Assembly: GCA_947278105.1 (NCBI GenBank)
Contig: CAMYOR010000052.1
Location: forward strand, 1-6,856
From: an uncultured Tissierellia bacterium
GTDB lineage: Bacteria > Bacillota > Clostridia > Tissierellales > Peptoniphilaceae
Reading direction: 5' to 3'
Length of the DNA: 6,856 nucleotides
The translations under genes and the position numbers were made by a program. Below are positions 1 to 6,776 of the stretch, one piece after another. Numbering within the stretch: the first letter of the stretch is position 1; every line of letters starts with the position of its first letter. Below the pieces are notes generated by a model, which searched no databases, was not told the origin of the DNA, and was given only the letters and a program-made list of their open reading frames with translations.

Positions 1-1
1 G

Positions 2-85
2 GTAGAGGAGTACTTAAAGGGGCCGGTTGCCGAGGTCCTTGCCCGCTACCACCGGGAGGAAATTGAGGAAGAACTGTCCATCTAA
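2..85 (+). CDS. C-terminal end of an upstream gene, product unidentified (partial)
   Basis: An open frame enters from the left edge and stops at TAA 83-85, giving 27 residues from VEEYLKGPVAEVL to EEELSI. The tail is charged and probably helical, rich in Glu. Its codons (ctt, gcc, cgg, ctg) match those of the genes downstream, and its stop lies 34 bases before the next ATG, so it is probably the preceding cistron of the same operon. I do not recognise the C-terminus. Since the next gene lacks an IMP cyclohydrolase domain, a separate cyclohydrolase is one candidate from context; another pur gene (purN, purM, purF) is equally possible. This is inference only. The frame is supported by its position and codon use, not by homology. 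Confidence 0.6.
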   Translation, partial: VEEYLKGPVAEVLARYHREEIEEELSI

Positions 86-106
86 AAAACTTTCCATAAA
101 TGGAGC

Positions 107-113
107 AAAGGAG
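107..113 (+). promoter_or_regulatory. Ribosome binding site of AICAR formyltransferase; sets its start
   Basis: AAAGGAG lies six bases before the ATG at 120, a near-ideal Shine-Dalgarno match. It fixes the start at 120. The same frame is open upstream to an ATG at 27, but that start has no such site, lies inside the end of the preceding gene, and would add a tail unlike the family's N-terminus. Confidence 0.85.
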
Positions 114-119
114 AAAGAC

Positions 120-1304
120 ATGAAGGAACTTTCACTCAAATACGGATGTAACCCCAATCAAAAGCCCGCCCGGATCTTCATGGAAGACGGGTCCGACCTG
201 CCTTGCCGGGTGCTCAATGGAAGGCCCGGTTTTATCAATTTTCTGGATGCCTTAAACAGCTGGCAGCTGGTCAAGGAGTTAAAGGAAGCTCTCCATATGC
301 CAGCGGCGGCTTCCTTTAAGCACGTCTCCCCCACCTCCGGAGCCGTGGGCCTTCCTCTTTCGGACAAGCTCAAAAAGGCCTGCCAGATGGAGACGGTCCA
401 GGACCTGGACTCCTCCCCCCTGGCCTGCGCCTACGCCCGGGCAAGGGGAACGGACCGGATGAGCTCCTTTGGCGATTTTGTCGCCCTTTCGGATGTCTGC
501 GATCTTTTAACGGCAAAGCTCATCCACCGGGAAGTCTCCGACGGGGTCATCGCCCCCGGCTATGAACCGGAGGCCCTGGAAATCTTAAAGTCCAAACGCG
601 GGGGCAATTACAATGTCATTGAAATCGATCCCGACTATGTCCCCCAGGAGCTGGAGAAAAAGCAGGTCTTCGGGATCAGCTTCGAGCAAAAGAGAAATGA
701 AGTCAAAATTGACGCCTCCTCTCTGACAAATATCATTTCTGCCAATAAAAACCTGCCTGAGTCGGCGAAAAGGGACCTGGTAATTGCCCTGATCTGCCTC
801 AAATACACCCAGTCGAATTCGGTCGCCTATGCCTATGACGGCCAGGCCATTGGAATCGGGGCCGGTCAGCAGTCCCGGATCCACTGCACCCGGCTGGCAG
901 GAGGAAAGGCCGATACCTGGTTTCTCCGCCAGTCGCCCAAGGTCCTGGGCCTCCAGTTTAAAAAGGAATTAAAAAGGCCGGAAAGGGACAATGTCATTGA
1001 CGGCTATATCAATCAGAACGAGGAAGATGTGACCGCCGAAGGAAACTGGCAAAGGTACTTTGAGACCCGTCCGGAGCCTTTTACCCGGGAAGAGCAGAAG
1101 GAATATTTAAAGACCATTACGGGCGTGAGCCTGGGTTCCGATGCCTTCTTCCCCTTTGATGACAATATCGAAAGGGCTCACCGGTCTGGAGTCATGTACA
1201 TTGCCCAGCCGGCCGGGTCGGTCCGGGATGAGGCGGTCATTAAAACCTGCGACAAGTATGGGATGGTCATGTGCAAGACGGATTTCCGCCTCTTCCACCA
1301 TTAA
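120..1304 (+). CDS. purH: AICAR formyltransferase, stand-alone (PurH without the IMP cyclohydrolase domain)
   Basis: This cytosolic enzyme transfers a formyl group from 10-formyltetrahydrofolate to AICAR, giving FAICAR, the penultimate step of IMP synthesis. The protein has 394 residues. Visible family motifs are the catalytic Lys-His pair at K67-H68 (SFKHVSPTSGAVG), the conserved block at 232-259 (NSVAYAYDGQ, then GIGAGQQSRIHCTR), SDAFFPFDDN at 340-349, and the C-terminal RLFHH. Ordinary PurH is bifunctional and over 500 residues long, with an N-terminal IMP cyclohydrolase (MGS-like) domain. That domain is absent here: the protein begins directly with the short formyltransferase N-terminus (LKYGCNPNQKPA), so IMP cyclohydrolase must be encoded elsewhere. 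The frame is intact with all key motifs, so this is a natural one-domain form, not a truncation. It is followed by purD after 30 bases. The symbol purH is used loosely, for the transformylase activity only. Confidence 0.96.
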   Translation: MKELSLKYGCNPNQKPARIFMEDGSDLPCRVLNGRPGFINFLDALNSWQLVKELKEALHMPAAASFKHVSPTSGAVGLPLSDKLKKACQMETVQDLDSSPLACAYARARGTDRMSSFGDFVALSDVCDLLTAKLIHREVSDGVIAPGYEPEALEILKSKRGGNYNVIEIDPDYVPQELEKKQVFGISFEQKRNEVKIDASSLTNIISANKNLPESAKRDLVIALICLKYTQSNSVAYAYDGQAIGIGAGQQSRIHCTRLAGGKADTWFLRQSPKVLGLQFKKELKRPERDNVIDGYINQNEEDVTAEGNWQRYFETRPEPFTREEQKEYLKTITGVSLGSDAFFPFDDNIERAHRSGVMYIAQPAGSVRDEAVIKTCDKYGMVMCKTDFRLFHH

Positions 1305-1322
1305 TCCCACAAGAAAAAGTCC

Positions 1323-1329
1323 AAAGGAG
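1323..1329 (+). promoter_or_regulatory. Ribosome binding site of purD
   Basis: AAAGGAG sits five bases before the ATG at 1335, inside the 30-base gap after the formyltransferase stop. It supports the start that gives the canonical MNILLIGGGGREHA N-terminus. The gap shows no terminator and no recognisable promoter. Confidence 0.85.
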
Positions 1330-1334
1330 TCTCC

Positions 1335-2600
1335 ATGAATATTCTTTTAATTGGCGGCGGCGGCCGCGAGCATGCGATATTAAAAAAACTTCGAGAAAAT
1401 CCAAAAATTGAAAAGATCTGGGCCCTCCCAGGGAACGCCGGTTTTGCGGGGGAGGCGGAGGTGACGGGGATCAGCGCTGAAGATATGGATGGGGTCCTTT
1501 CCTTCGCCCAGGATCATCCCGTGGACTATGCCGTCGTTGCCCCGGACGACCCCTTGGTCATGGGGATGGTGGACCGGCTTGAGGAAATCGGCATTCCCTG
1601 CTTCGGGCCCAGTCAAAAGGCGGCCATGATTGAAGGGTCCAAGGCCTTTTCCAAGGACCTGATGAAAAAATATGGGATTCCCACTGCATCCTATGAGGTC
1701 TTTACCGACCTGGATAAGGCCCTGGAATATGTGGAAAAATGCCCGATTCCGGTCGTGATCAAGGCTTCGGGCCTGGCCAAGGGAAAGGGCGTGAGCATCT
1801 GCGAGAACCGGGATGATGCCCGGGAGGCCCTTCGGGCCATGATGGGAGAGGGAAAATTCGGAAAGTCCGGGGAAACCGTCGTGATTGAAGAATTTCTGGA
1901 AGGGCCGGAGGTTTCCGTCCTCTCCTTTACCGATGGAAAAACGGTGGTTCCCATGGTCTCTTCCATGGACCATAAAAGGGCCTTGGACGGGGACCGGGGG
2001 CCCAATACCGGAGGCATGGGGGCCATTGCCCCCAACCCCTATTACACCAAGGACGTGGCCGATTTTTGCATGGAAAAGATCTACCTTCCCACCATCCGGG
2101 CCATGGCCAAGGAAGGCCGACCTTTTAAAGGCTGCCTCTACTTCGGCCTCATGATCACGAAGGATGGGCCAAAGGTCATCGAATACAACTGCCGTTTTGG
2201 GGATCCGGAGGCCCAGGTCGTCCTCCCCCTCCTCCAGTCGGACCTTTTCACCATTATGAAGGCGGTGACCGAAGGAAAACTGGACCAGACCCCCGTCTAT
2301 TTTTCAGATGCCCGGGCCTGCTGCGTTGTCATGGCCTCAGAGGGCTACCCCCTCTCCTATGAAAAAGGCTATCCGATCTCCTTCCCGGAAAAGGTCAGGG
2401 AAAAGATTTTCTTTGCCGGAGCCGTTGAGAAAGACGGAAAGCTCCTTACCAACGGGGGCCGGGTTCTTGGGGTCACCGAGACGGCCCCAACTCTGATGGA
2501 AGCGATGGACCTTTCCTATGAGGATGTGGACCAGATTCACTTTGAAAATGCCTTTTTCCGGAAGGACATCGGCCAAAGGGCACTAAAGGCAAGGAGGTAG
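1335..2600 (+). CDS. purD: Phosphoribosylamine-glycine ligase (GAR synthetase)
   Basis: This enzyme joins glycine to 5-phosphoribosylamine with ATP, giving glycinamide ribonucleotide, step 2 of purine synthesis. At 421 residues it is full length for PurD. Domains in order: the N-terminal domain opens with the glycine-rich GGGGREHA (7-14) and has PGNAG at 32-36; an ATP-grasp core follows, with VIKASGLAKGKGV (141-153) as the ATP-binding strand and loop, EEFLEGPEVSVL (185-196), DHKRALDGDRGPNTGGMGA (212-230), and the metal/ATP-binding segment EYNCRFGDPE (283-292); the C-terminal domain has NGGRVLGV (373-380) and ends with FRKDIGQRAL (408-417). No key motif is missing. The final codons and the stop overlap the ribosome binding site of purL, so translation of the two is probably coupled. 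Confidence 0.98.
   Translation: MNILLIGGGGREHAILKKLRENPKIEKIWALPGNAGFAGEAEVTGISAEDMDGVLSFAQDHPVDYAVVAPDDPLVMGMVDRLEEIGIPCFGPSQKAAMIEGSKAFSKDLMKKYGIPTASYEVFTDLDKALEYVEKCPIPVVIKASGLAKGKGVSICENRDDAREALRAMMGEGKFGKSGETVVIEEFLEGPEVSVLSFTDGKTVVPMVSSMDHKRALDGDRGPNTGGMGAIAPNPYYTKDVADFCMEKIYLPTIRAMAKEGRPFKGCLYFGLMITKDGPKVIEYNCRFGDPEAQVVLPLLQSDLFTIMKAVTEGKLDQTPVYFSDARACCVVMASEGYPLSYEKGYPISFPEKVREKIFFAGAVEKDGKLLTNGGRVLGVTETAPTLMEAMDLSYEDVDQIHFENAFFRKDIGQRALKARR
2591..2597 (+). promoter_or_regulatory. Ribosome binding site of purL, embedded in the end of purD
   Basis: AAGGAGG forms the last codons of purD just before its TAG (2598-2600) and lies five bases before the purL ATG at 2603. The stop and the next start are only two bases apart. 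This arrangement suggests that ribosomes finishing purD can restart on purL. It also settles the purL start, which gives the family's expected MVFRIYVEKKPG N-terminus. Confidence 0.85.
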
Positions 2601-2602
2601 GG

Positions 2603-5600
2603 ATGGTTTTCCGCATTTATGTCGAAAAAAAGCCGGGTCTTCAGCACCAGGCCCAGGGCATTTTAAGGGAGGCCCGCCAGCTTTTTCATATGACAGGACT
2701 TCAAGGGGTCCGGTTTTTAAAGCGCTACGATGCCGACCACCTTTCGAAGGAGCTTTTTGACCAGTCCATCTTCAGGGTTTTTTCGGAGCCGATGGTGGAC
2801 CGGACCTTTCGGACCTTGGAAGAGGCCCAGGGGGCCGTGGAGGCGCCGGCGGATTTTATCCTGGCCCAAGAGGCCCTGCCCGGCCAGTTTGACCAGCGGG
2901 CGGACTCCTGCGAACAGTGCATTCAAATGGTCTCCCAGGGAGAAAGGCCCAAGGTTCGAACGGCCAACCTCTATCTTTTCTATGGTCAGCTTTCGGAAGT
3001 GGAAAAGAACCAGCTTCGCAAGCTTCTAATCAATCCGGTTGACTCCCGGGAAACAGGTCTGGGCCCGGTGGATAGCCTGGAGCTTCCGGTCCGAGAGCCC
3101 GAAGAGATCCCCATTATGGAGGGTTTCCGGGATTTGGATGAGGGGGGCCTTGGCCTTTTCCTTGAAAATTACTCCCTGGCCATGGATCAGGCGGACCTTT
3201 CGCTGATTCAAAAATATTTCCGGTCCCTGGGCCGGGACCCTTCGATGACGGAAATTCGAATTTTGGACACCTACTGGTCTGACCACTGCCGGCACACAAC
3301 CTTTGCAACGATCATTGATCAGGTAACTTTTGAGGATCCCCTTTTGGAAAAATCCTACCAGGACTATTTAAAGACCCGGGAGGAGATCGGGGATCAAAAG
3401 CCAATCTGTTTGATGGACCTGGGGACCATCGGGGCCAAGGCTTTAAAAGCGGCCGGAAGGCTGGAGGGCCTGGACCAGTCGGAAGAAATCAATGCCTGTA
3501 CGGTAAAGATCAAGGTCCGGGTGGACGGAAAAGAGGAGCCCTGGCTTCTTCTTTTCAAAAATGAGACCCATAACCATCCGACCGAGATTGAGCCCTTCGG
3601 CGGGGCGGCTACCTGCATCGGCGGGGCCATCCGCGACCCTCTTTCGGGCCGGGCCTATGTCTACGGGGCCATGCGGCTGACCGGAGCGGCCGATCCCCTT
3701 ACGCCGGTGGAAGAGACCCTGCCGGGAAAGCTTCCCCAGTATCAGATTGTCCGAGAGGCCGCCCGGGGTTATTCTTCCTATGGAAATCAGATCGGCCTTG
3801 CGACCGGGGGCGTCCATGAGCTTTATCATCCGGGCTATGCCGCAAAGAGGATGGAGGTCGGTGCGGTCATCGGAGCCGTTCCGGAAAGACTGGTCCGAAG
3901 AGAGACTCCCTCTCCCGGGGACCCGGTCATCCTCTTAGGAGGAAGAACGGGCCGGGATGGGATCGGGGGCGCGACGGGCTCTTCCAAGTCTCAGAATGTC
4001 AAATCCGTGGAGACGGCGGGAGCGGAGGTCCAAAAGGGCAATGCCCCCGAAGAGCGAAAGCTCCAGCGGTTTTTCCGAAATCCGGAGGCGGTGCGGATGA
4101 TCAAGCGGTCCAACGACTTTGGGGCCGGCGGGGTTTCCGTTGCCATCGGCGAGCTGGCGGATGGGTTAAAGATCAATCTGGACCGGGTCCCCAAAAAGTA
4201 TGAGGGCCTGGACGGGACGGAACTGGCCATTTCGGAGTCCCAGGAGAGGATGGCCGTTGTCATTGACCCGAAGGACCTGGACCGGTTTATGGAAATTGCC
4301 AAGGAGGAAAACCTGGAGGCGACAAAGGTCGCAGAGGTGACGGAAAAGCCTAGCCTGGTGATGACCTGGCGGGGAAAGACGATCGTCGACCTGGACCGGT
4401 CTTTCCTGGACCAAAATGGGGCGGAAAAGCATATCCGGATCGAAACCGGAAAGGGAGTCCTGGAAAAAGAAGGGCTGGTGAAAAATCCCAAGAATTTTGC
4501 CTCGGCCATGGATGCCCTGACCAGTGACCTTAACGGATGTTCGCAGAGGGGGCTGGTGGAGACTTTTGACTCCACAATCGGAGCCGGTACGGTTCTGATG
4601 CCTTACGGGGGAAAGTTCCAGCGGACCCCCAATGACTGTATGGTTCAGAAGGTTTCCCTGGAAAAGGGAGATACGGACACGGTTTCCTTTATGGCCTGGG
4701 GCTTTGACCCCTTTGTGTCCTCGAAAAGTCCCTACCATGGGGCCTATCTTGCGGTGGTGGAATCGGCGGCAAAGCTTATCGGAGCTGGGGCCAATCTGGA
4801 GGAGACCTATCTTTCTTTCCAGGAGTATTTCCCCAAGACCGGGACGGATCCCCGGCGGTGGGGCCTTCCCATGGCGGCCCTTCTCGGGGCATATCAGGCG
4901 CAGAAGGACCTGGGCCTTGCGGCTATCGGGGGCAAGGATTCCATGTCGGGAACCTTTGAGAACCTGGATGTCCCCCCCACCCTTATTTCCTTTGCCGTGA
5001 CGACGGGAAATTTGGACCAGGTCCTCTCTCCTGAGTTTAAGGGGCCGGGCCATCCGGTCCAGGCCCTCCTTCCCCTTGTGGATGAAAACGGCCTTCCCCT
5101 CCCCCAGTCTTTTAAAGCCATTCAAAGGGCGGTTTTTGAGGGGGCGAGAAAGGGCAGGATTTATGCGGCCTCGGCCATTGCCATGGGAGGCATCGGCCAA
5201 AAAATTTATCAGATGGGCCTGGGAAATGGGATCGGCTTTGATTACCAGCCGGTGGGTCTGGACCGGCTCTTTGGCCTGGCCTACGGGGGGCTGGTTCTGG
5301 AGCTTTCGGAGCCCATGGAAGGGTCGGAAGAATATACTTGTCTGGATCTGGGCCGGACCTTGGATGAGCCGGTCTTGATTTACGGAGAAGAAAAGGTTTC
5401 TCTTGCTGATCTCCTTAAAAAGAGCCAGGAGAAGCTGGAGCGGGTCTTCCCCTTAAAGGCGGAGTCGGCGGGGCCGGCGGAGGCGGCGGGCGGAGGCCTG
5501 GGGGCCTTGACGGCAGAAGCGGCGGGGCCGGCGGATGAATGCCTGGGGGCCTTGACGGCAGAGGCGACGGAGCCTACGGGGCCAGCGGGGTCGGCGGATG

Positions 5601-6514
5601 AATGCCTGTGCCTGGGGGCCTTGGCTCAAGAGCCGGCAAAGCCGGCTTCCTCTCAGGGACAGGGCAAAACCCTTGGAGCTTGCGGATTTTCGGGGGCCTT
5701 TGGCTCTTCAAAGGCCCAGGTTTTAATTCCGGTCTTTCCCGGCACCAATACCGAATACGATTCGGCCAAATACGTGGAAAGAGCGGGCCTTAAAGCGAAG
5801 ATCTTTGTGATTAATAATCAGGACGGAGCCTCCATTGGCCGAAGTCTGGATCTCTTTAAAAAAGACCTGGACCAGTCCCAGGTCCTCTACATTCCCGGCG
5901 GCTTTTCCGGAGGGGATGAGCCGGACGGGGCCGGCAAGTTCATCACGGCTTTTATGCGCAATGAAGGGGTCTCGGCCGGGATCAAGGGCCTTCTCGAAGA
6001 GAGGGGCGGCCTCATCCTCGGGATTTGCAATGGTTTCCAGGCCCTCATTAAACTGGGCCTGGTCCCCTATGGAAAGATCATCGAGCCATCTTCGGACCAG
6101 CCGACCTTAACCTACAATACCATCGGCCGCCATCAATCCCGGATGGTCCGCCTCCGCCTTGCTTCGGTTCATTCCCCCTGGCTCCAGGAGGCGGACCCGA
6201 AGATCCTCTACACGGCCCCGATCTCTCACGGAGAGGGCCGGCTCATTGCGGATCCCGCCATGGTCCGAGAGCTTTTCCAAAGGGGGCAGGTGGCCACCCA
6301 ATACGTGGACTTTTCGGGCAATCCTTCGATGGAGATCGATGCCAATCCCAATGGGTCCATTGCCGCGATTGAAGGGCTTCTTTCTCCCGATGGCCATGTC
6401 TTCGGCAAGATGGGTCATGCGGAGAGGGTTGGCCGGGGCCTCTACCAAAATGTCCCAGGCATTTATGATATGAGGCTTTTTGAATCGGCCAGAAAATACT
6501 TTGAAGAGAAATAG
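2603..6514 (+). CDS. purL: Phosphoribosylformylglycinamidine synthase, single-chain long form
   Basis: FGAM synthase converts FGAR, glutamine and ATP to FGAM, step 4 of purine synthesis. This is the one-polypeptide form, which replaces separate PurS, PurL and PurQ. Domains in the 1303 residues: a PurS-like N-terminal domain (about 1-150, RIYVEKKPGLQ); a linker domain with ILDTYWSDHCRHTTF (220-234); the first AIRS-like half with FKNETHNHPTEIEPFGG (318-334) and RTGRDGIGGATGSS (448-461); a second half with GGKDSMSGTF (776-785); and a C-terminal class I glutaminase starting near VLIPVFPGTN (1040-1049). The glutaminase triad is complete: nucleophile C1142 in GICNGFQ, and H1272 with E1274 in GHAER. 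SHGEGR (1208-1213) is also present. The oddity is a long Ala/Gly-rich linker with internal repeats at about 952-1036, which makes the protein longer than I recall for this clade (about 1230-1260). The frame is intact and the flanking domains look normal. It is the last gene before the terminator. Confidence 0.98.
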   Translation: MVFRIYVEKKPGLQHQAQGILREARQLFHMTGLQGVRFLKRYDADHLSKELFDQSIFRVFSEPMVDRTFRTLEEAQGAVEAPADFILAQEALPGQFDQRADSCEQCIQMVSQGERPKVRTANLYLFYGQLSEVEKNQLRKLLINPVDSRETGLGPVDSLELPVREPEEIPIMEGFRDLDEGGLGLFLENYSLAMDQADLSLIQKYFRSLGRDPSMTEIRILDTYWSDHCRHTTFATIIDQVTFEDPLLEKSYQDYLKTREEIGDQKPICLMDLGTIGAKALKAAGRLEGLDQSEEINACTVKIKVRVDGKEEPWLLLFKNETHNHPTEIEPFGGAATCIGGAIRDPLSGRAYVYGAMRLTGAADPLTPVEETLPGKLPQYQIVREAARGYSSYGNQIGLATGGVHELYHPGYAAKRMEVGAVIGAVPERLVRRETPSPGDPVILLGGRTGRDGIGGATGSSKSQNVKSVETAGAEVQKGNAPEERKLQRFFRNPEAVRMIKRSNDFGAGGVSVAIGELADGLKINLDRVPKKYEGLDGTELAISESQERMAVVIDPKDLDRFMEIAKEENLEATKVAEVTEKPSLVMTWRGKTIVDLDRSFLDQNGAEKHIRIETGKGVLEKEGLVKNPKNFASAMDALTSDLNGCSQRGLVETFDSTIGAGTVLMPYGGKFQRTPNDCMVQKVSLEKGDTDTVSFMAWGFDPFVSSKSPYHGAYLAVVESAAKLIGAGANLEETYLSFQEYFPKTGTDPRRWGLPMAALLGAYQAQKDLGLAAIGGKDSMSGTFENLDVPPTLISFAVTTGNLDQVLSPEFKGPGHPVQALLPLVDENGLPLPQSFKAIQRAVFEGARKGRIYAASAIAMGGIGQKIYQMGLGNGIGFDYQPVGLDRLFGLAYGGLVLELSEPMEGSEEYTCLDLGRTLDEPVLIYGEEKVSLADLLKKSQEKLERVFPLKAESAGPAEAAGGGLGALTAEAAGPADECLGALTAEATEPTGPAGSADECLCLGALAQEPAKPASSQGQGKTLGACGFSGAFGSSKAQVLIPVFPGTNTEYDSAKYVERAGLKAKIFVINNQDGASIGRSLDLFKKDLDQSQVLYIPGGFSGGDEPDGAGKFITAFMRNEGVSAGIKGLLEERGGLILGICNGFQALIKLGLVPYGKIIEPSSDQPTLTYNTIGRHQSRMVRLRLASVHSPWLQEADPKILYTAPISHGEGRLIADPAMVRELFQRGQVATQYVDFSGNPSMEIDANPNGSIAAIEGLLSPDGHVFGKMGHAERVGRGLYQNVPGIYDMRLFESARKYFEEK
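5466..5623 (+). repeat. Imperfect in-frame tandem repeat coding for the PurL interdomain linker
   Basis: This GC-rich stretch inside purL contains duplicated blocks. A 22-base block beginning gcctgggggccttgacgg occurs identically at 5496-5517 and 5541-5562, and its first 14 bases recur at 5610-5623. The block cggcggggccggcgga occurs at 5466-5481 and 5520-5535. The block gcggatgaatgcctg occurs at 5531-5545 and 5594-5608. All offsets (45, 54, 63 and 69) are multiples of three, so the frame is kept. The protein shows LGALTAEA at 966 and 981, LGALAQEP at 1004, and a faint fourth copy LGACGFSG at 1024, with (S/P)ADEC between units. It links the synthetase and glutaminase domains and is probably flexible. 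Confidence 0.9.
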
Positions 6515-6515
6515 G

Positions 6516-6548
6516 AAAGAGCCGCCTGCGGGCGGCTCTTTTTTTTTT
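6516..6548 (+). terminator. Strong intrinsic terminator of the purine operon
   Basis: A perfect 11-base-pair stem pairs 6516-6526 (AAAGAGCCGCC) with 6531-6541 (GGCGGCTCTTT). It closes on the tetraloop TGCG with a C-G closing pair, which fits the exceptionally stable UNCG class. An unbroken run of ten T spans 6539-6548. It starts one base after the purL stop (6512-6514), so purL is the last gene of the transcript. Confidence 0.96.
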
Positions 6549-6729
6549 GAGAAAAGACTTGGCCGGCGAGGCGGCTCCTTCAAAAAACTAGGGGGCTGAC
6601 CCAAAAGCTCTCAAAAATCATGGCAAATTGGCGACCTCCCCTTTTCACAGGAAATGGTCCGCGTTTCACAGGGGCCGGACCTTTTGGGTCAGCCCCTTTT
6701 TCTGAGAAAAGGCTGTGCCTACGGGCGAG
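6548..6729 (+). repeat. Direct repeat TGAGAAAAG following each of two T tracts, flanking the inverted-repeat element
   Basis: TGAGAAAAG occurs at 6548-6556, right after the operon terminator's T run, and at 6703-6711, right after the T tract of the inverted-repeat element. The similarity continues loosely to GGCGAG in both copies (ending at 6570 and 6729). The copies are 155 bases apart. This may be a decayed duplication of the terminator's downstream flank or a chance match in T/A-rich sequence. Confidence 0.45.
6590..6701. repeat. 112-base element with a perfect 16-bp terminal inverted repeat (MITE-like or second terminator)
   Basis: GGGGCTGACCCAAAAG at 6592-6607 is exactly complementary to 6681-6696. 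One more wobble and one more A-T pair outside extend the stem to 6590/6698. The two arms enclose 73 bases with no coding frame. The interior has the direct repeat TTTCACAGG (6643-6651 and 6664-6672) and a small nested hairpin, GGTCCG 6656-6661 with CGGACC 6676-6681. A T5 run (6697-6701) follows the right arm, so on the + strand it could act as a backup terminator. The G-rich ends, size and lack of genes also suit a miniature inverted-repeat element, but I see no clear target-site duplication. The structure is certain; its nature is not. Confidence 0.75.
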
Positions 6730-6742
6730 TTAAAAGCCCCCC

Positions 6743-6776
6743 AAAAAAGGAGCCCGCCGGAGGCGGGCTTCCTTTT
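6743..6776 (-). terminator. Hairpin terminator, best oriented for leftward transcription, possibly bidirectional
   Basis: AGCCCGCC (6751-6758) pairs perfectly with GGCGGGCT (6762-6769) around a GGA loop. With one bulged T at 6770 the stem extends as AAAAGG (6745-6750) with CCTTTT (6771-6776). The six A at 6743-6748 become a U run after the stem when read leftward; read rightward there is only CTTTT inside the stem. It therefore best fits the end of a gene converging from the right, and may also stop rightward read-through. Confidence 0.7.

Noticed and set aside
27..119. Alternative upstream ATG at 27 extending the AICAR formyltransferase by 31 residues
   Set aside because: It overlaps the end of the preceding gene, has no ribosome binding site, and adds a sequence unlike the family N-terminus; the ATG at 120 has AAAGGAG six bases upstream.
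1..119. Purine riboswitch or PurR-type operator before the first complete gene
   Set aside because: No purine aptamer core or conserved operator is visible; the leader is 34 bases between two cistrons, and the operon promoter lies outside the window.
4166..5200. Long minus-strand open frame (344 codons) opposite purL
   Set aside because: It lies wholly antisense to conserved purL catalytic segments, shows no recognisable domain, and is expected where C/G-ending codons suppress antisense stops.
5459..5710. Frameshift or assembly artefact in purL at the low-complexity stretch
   Set aside because: All repeat offsets are multiples of three, and the frame continues into an intact glutaminase domain with all catalytic residues; copy number could still be mis-assembled.
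6107..6604. Minus-strand open frame crossing the purL end and the terminator
   Set aside because: It reads through the terminator hairpin and the glutaminase coding region, with a low-complexity start and no domain: a shadow of purL.
6590..6701. CRISPR array
   Set aside because: There are only two short arms, in inverted orientation, and no regularly spaced direct repeats.
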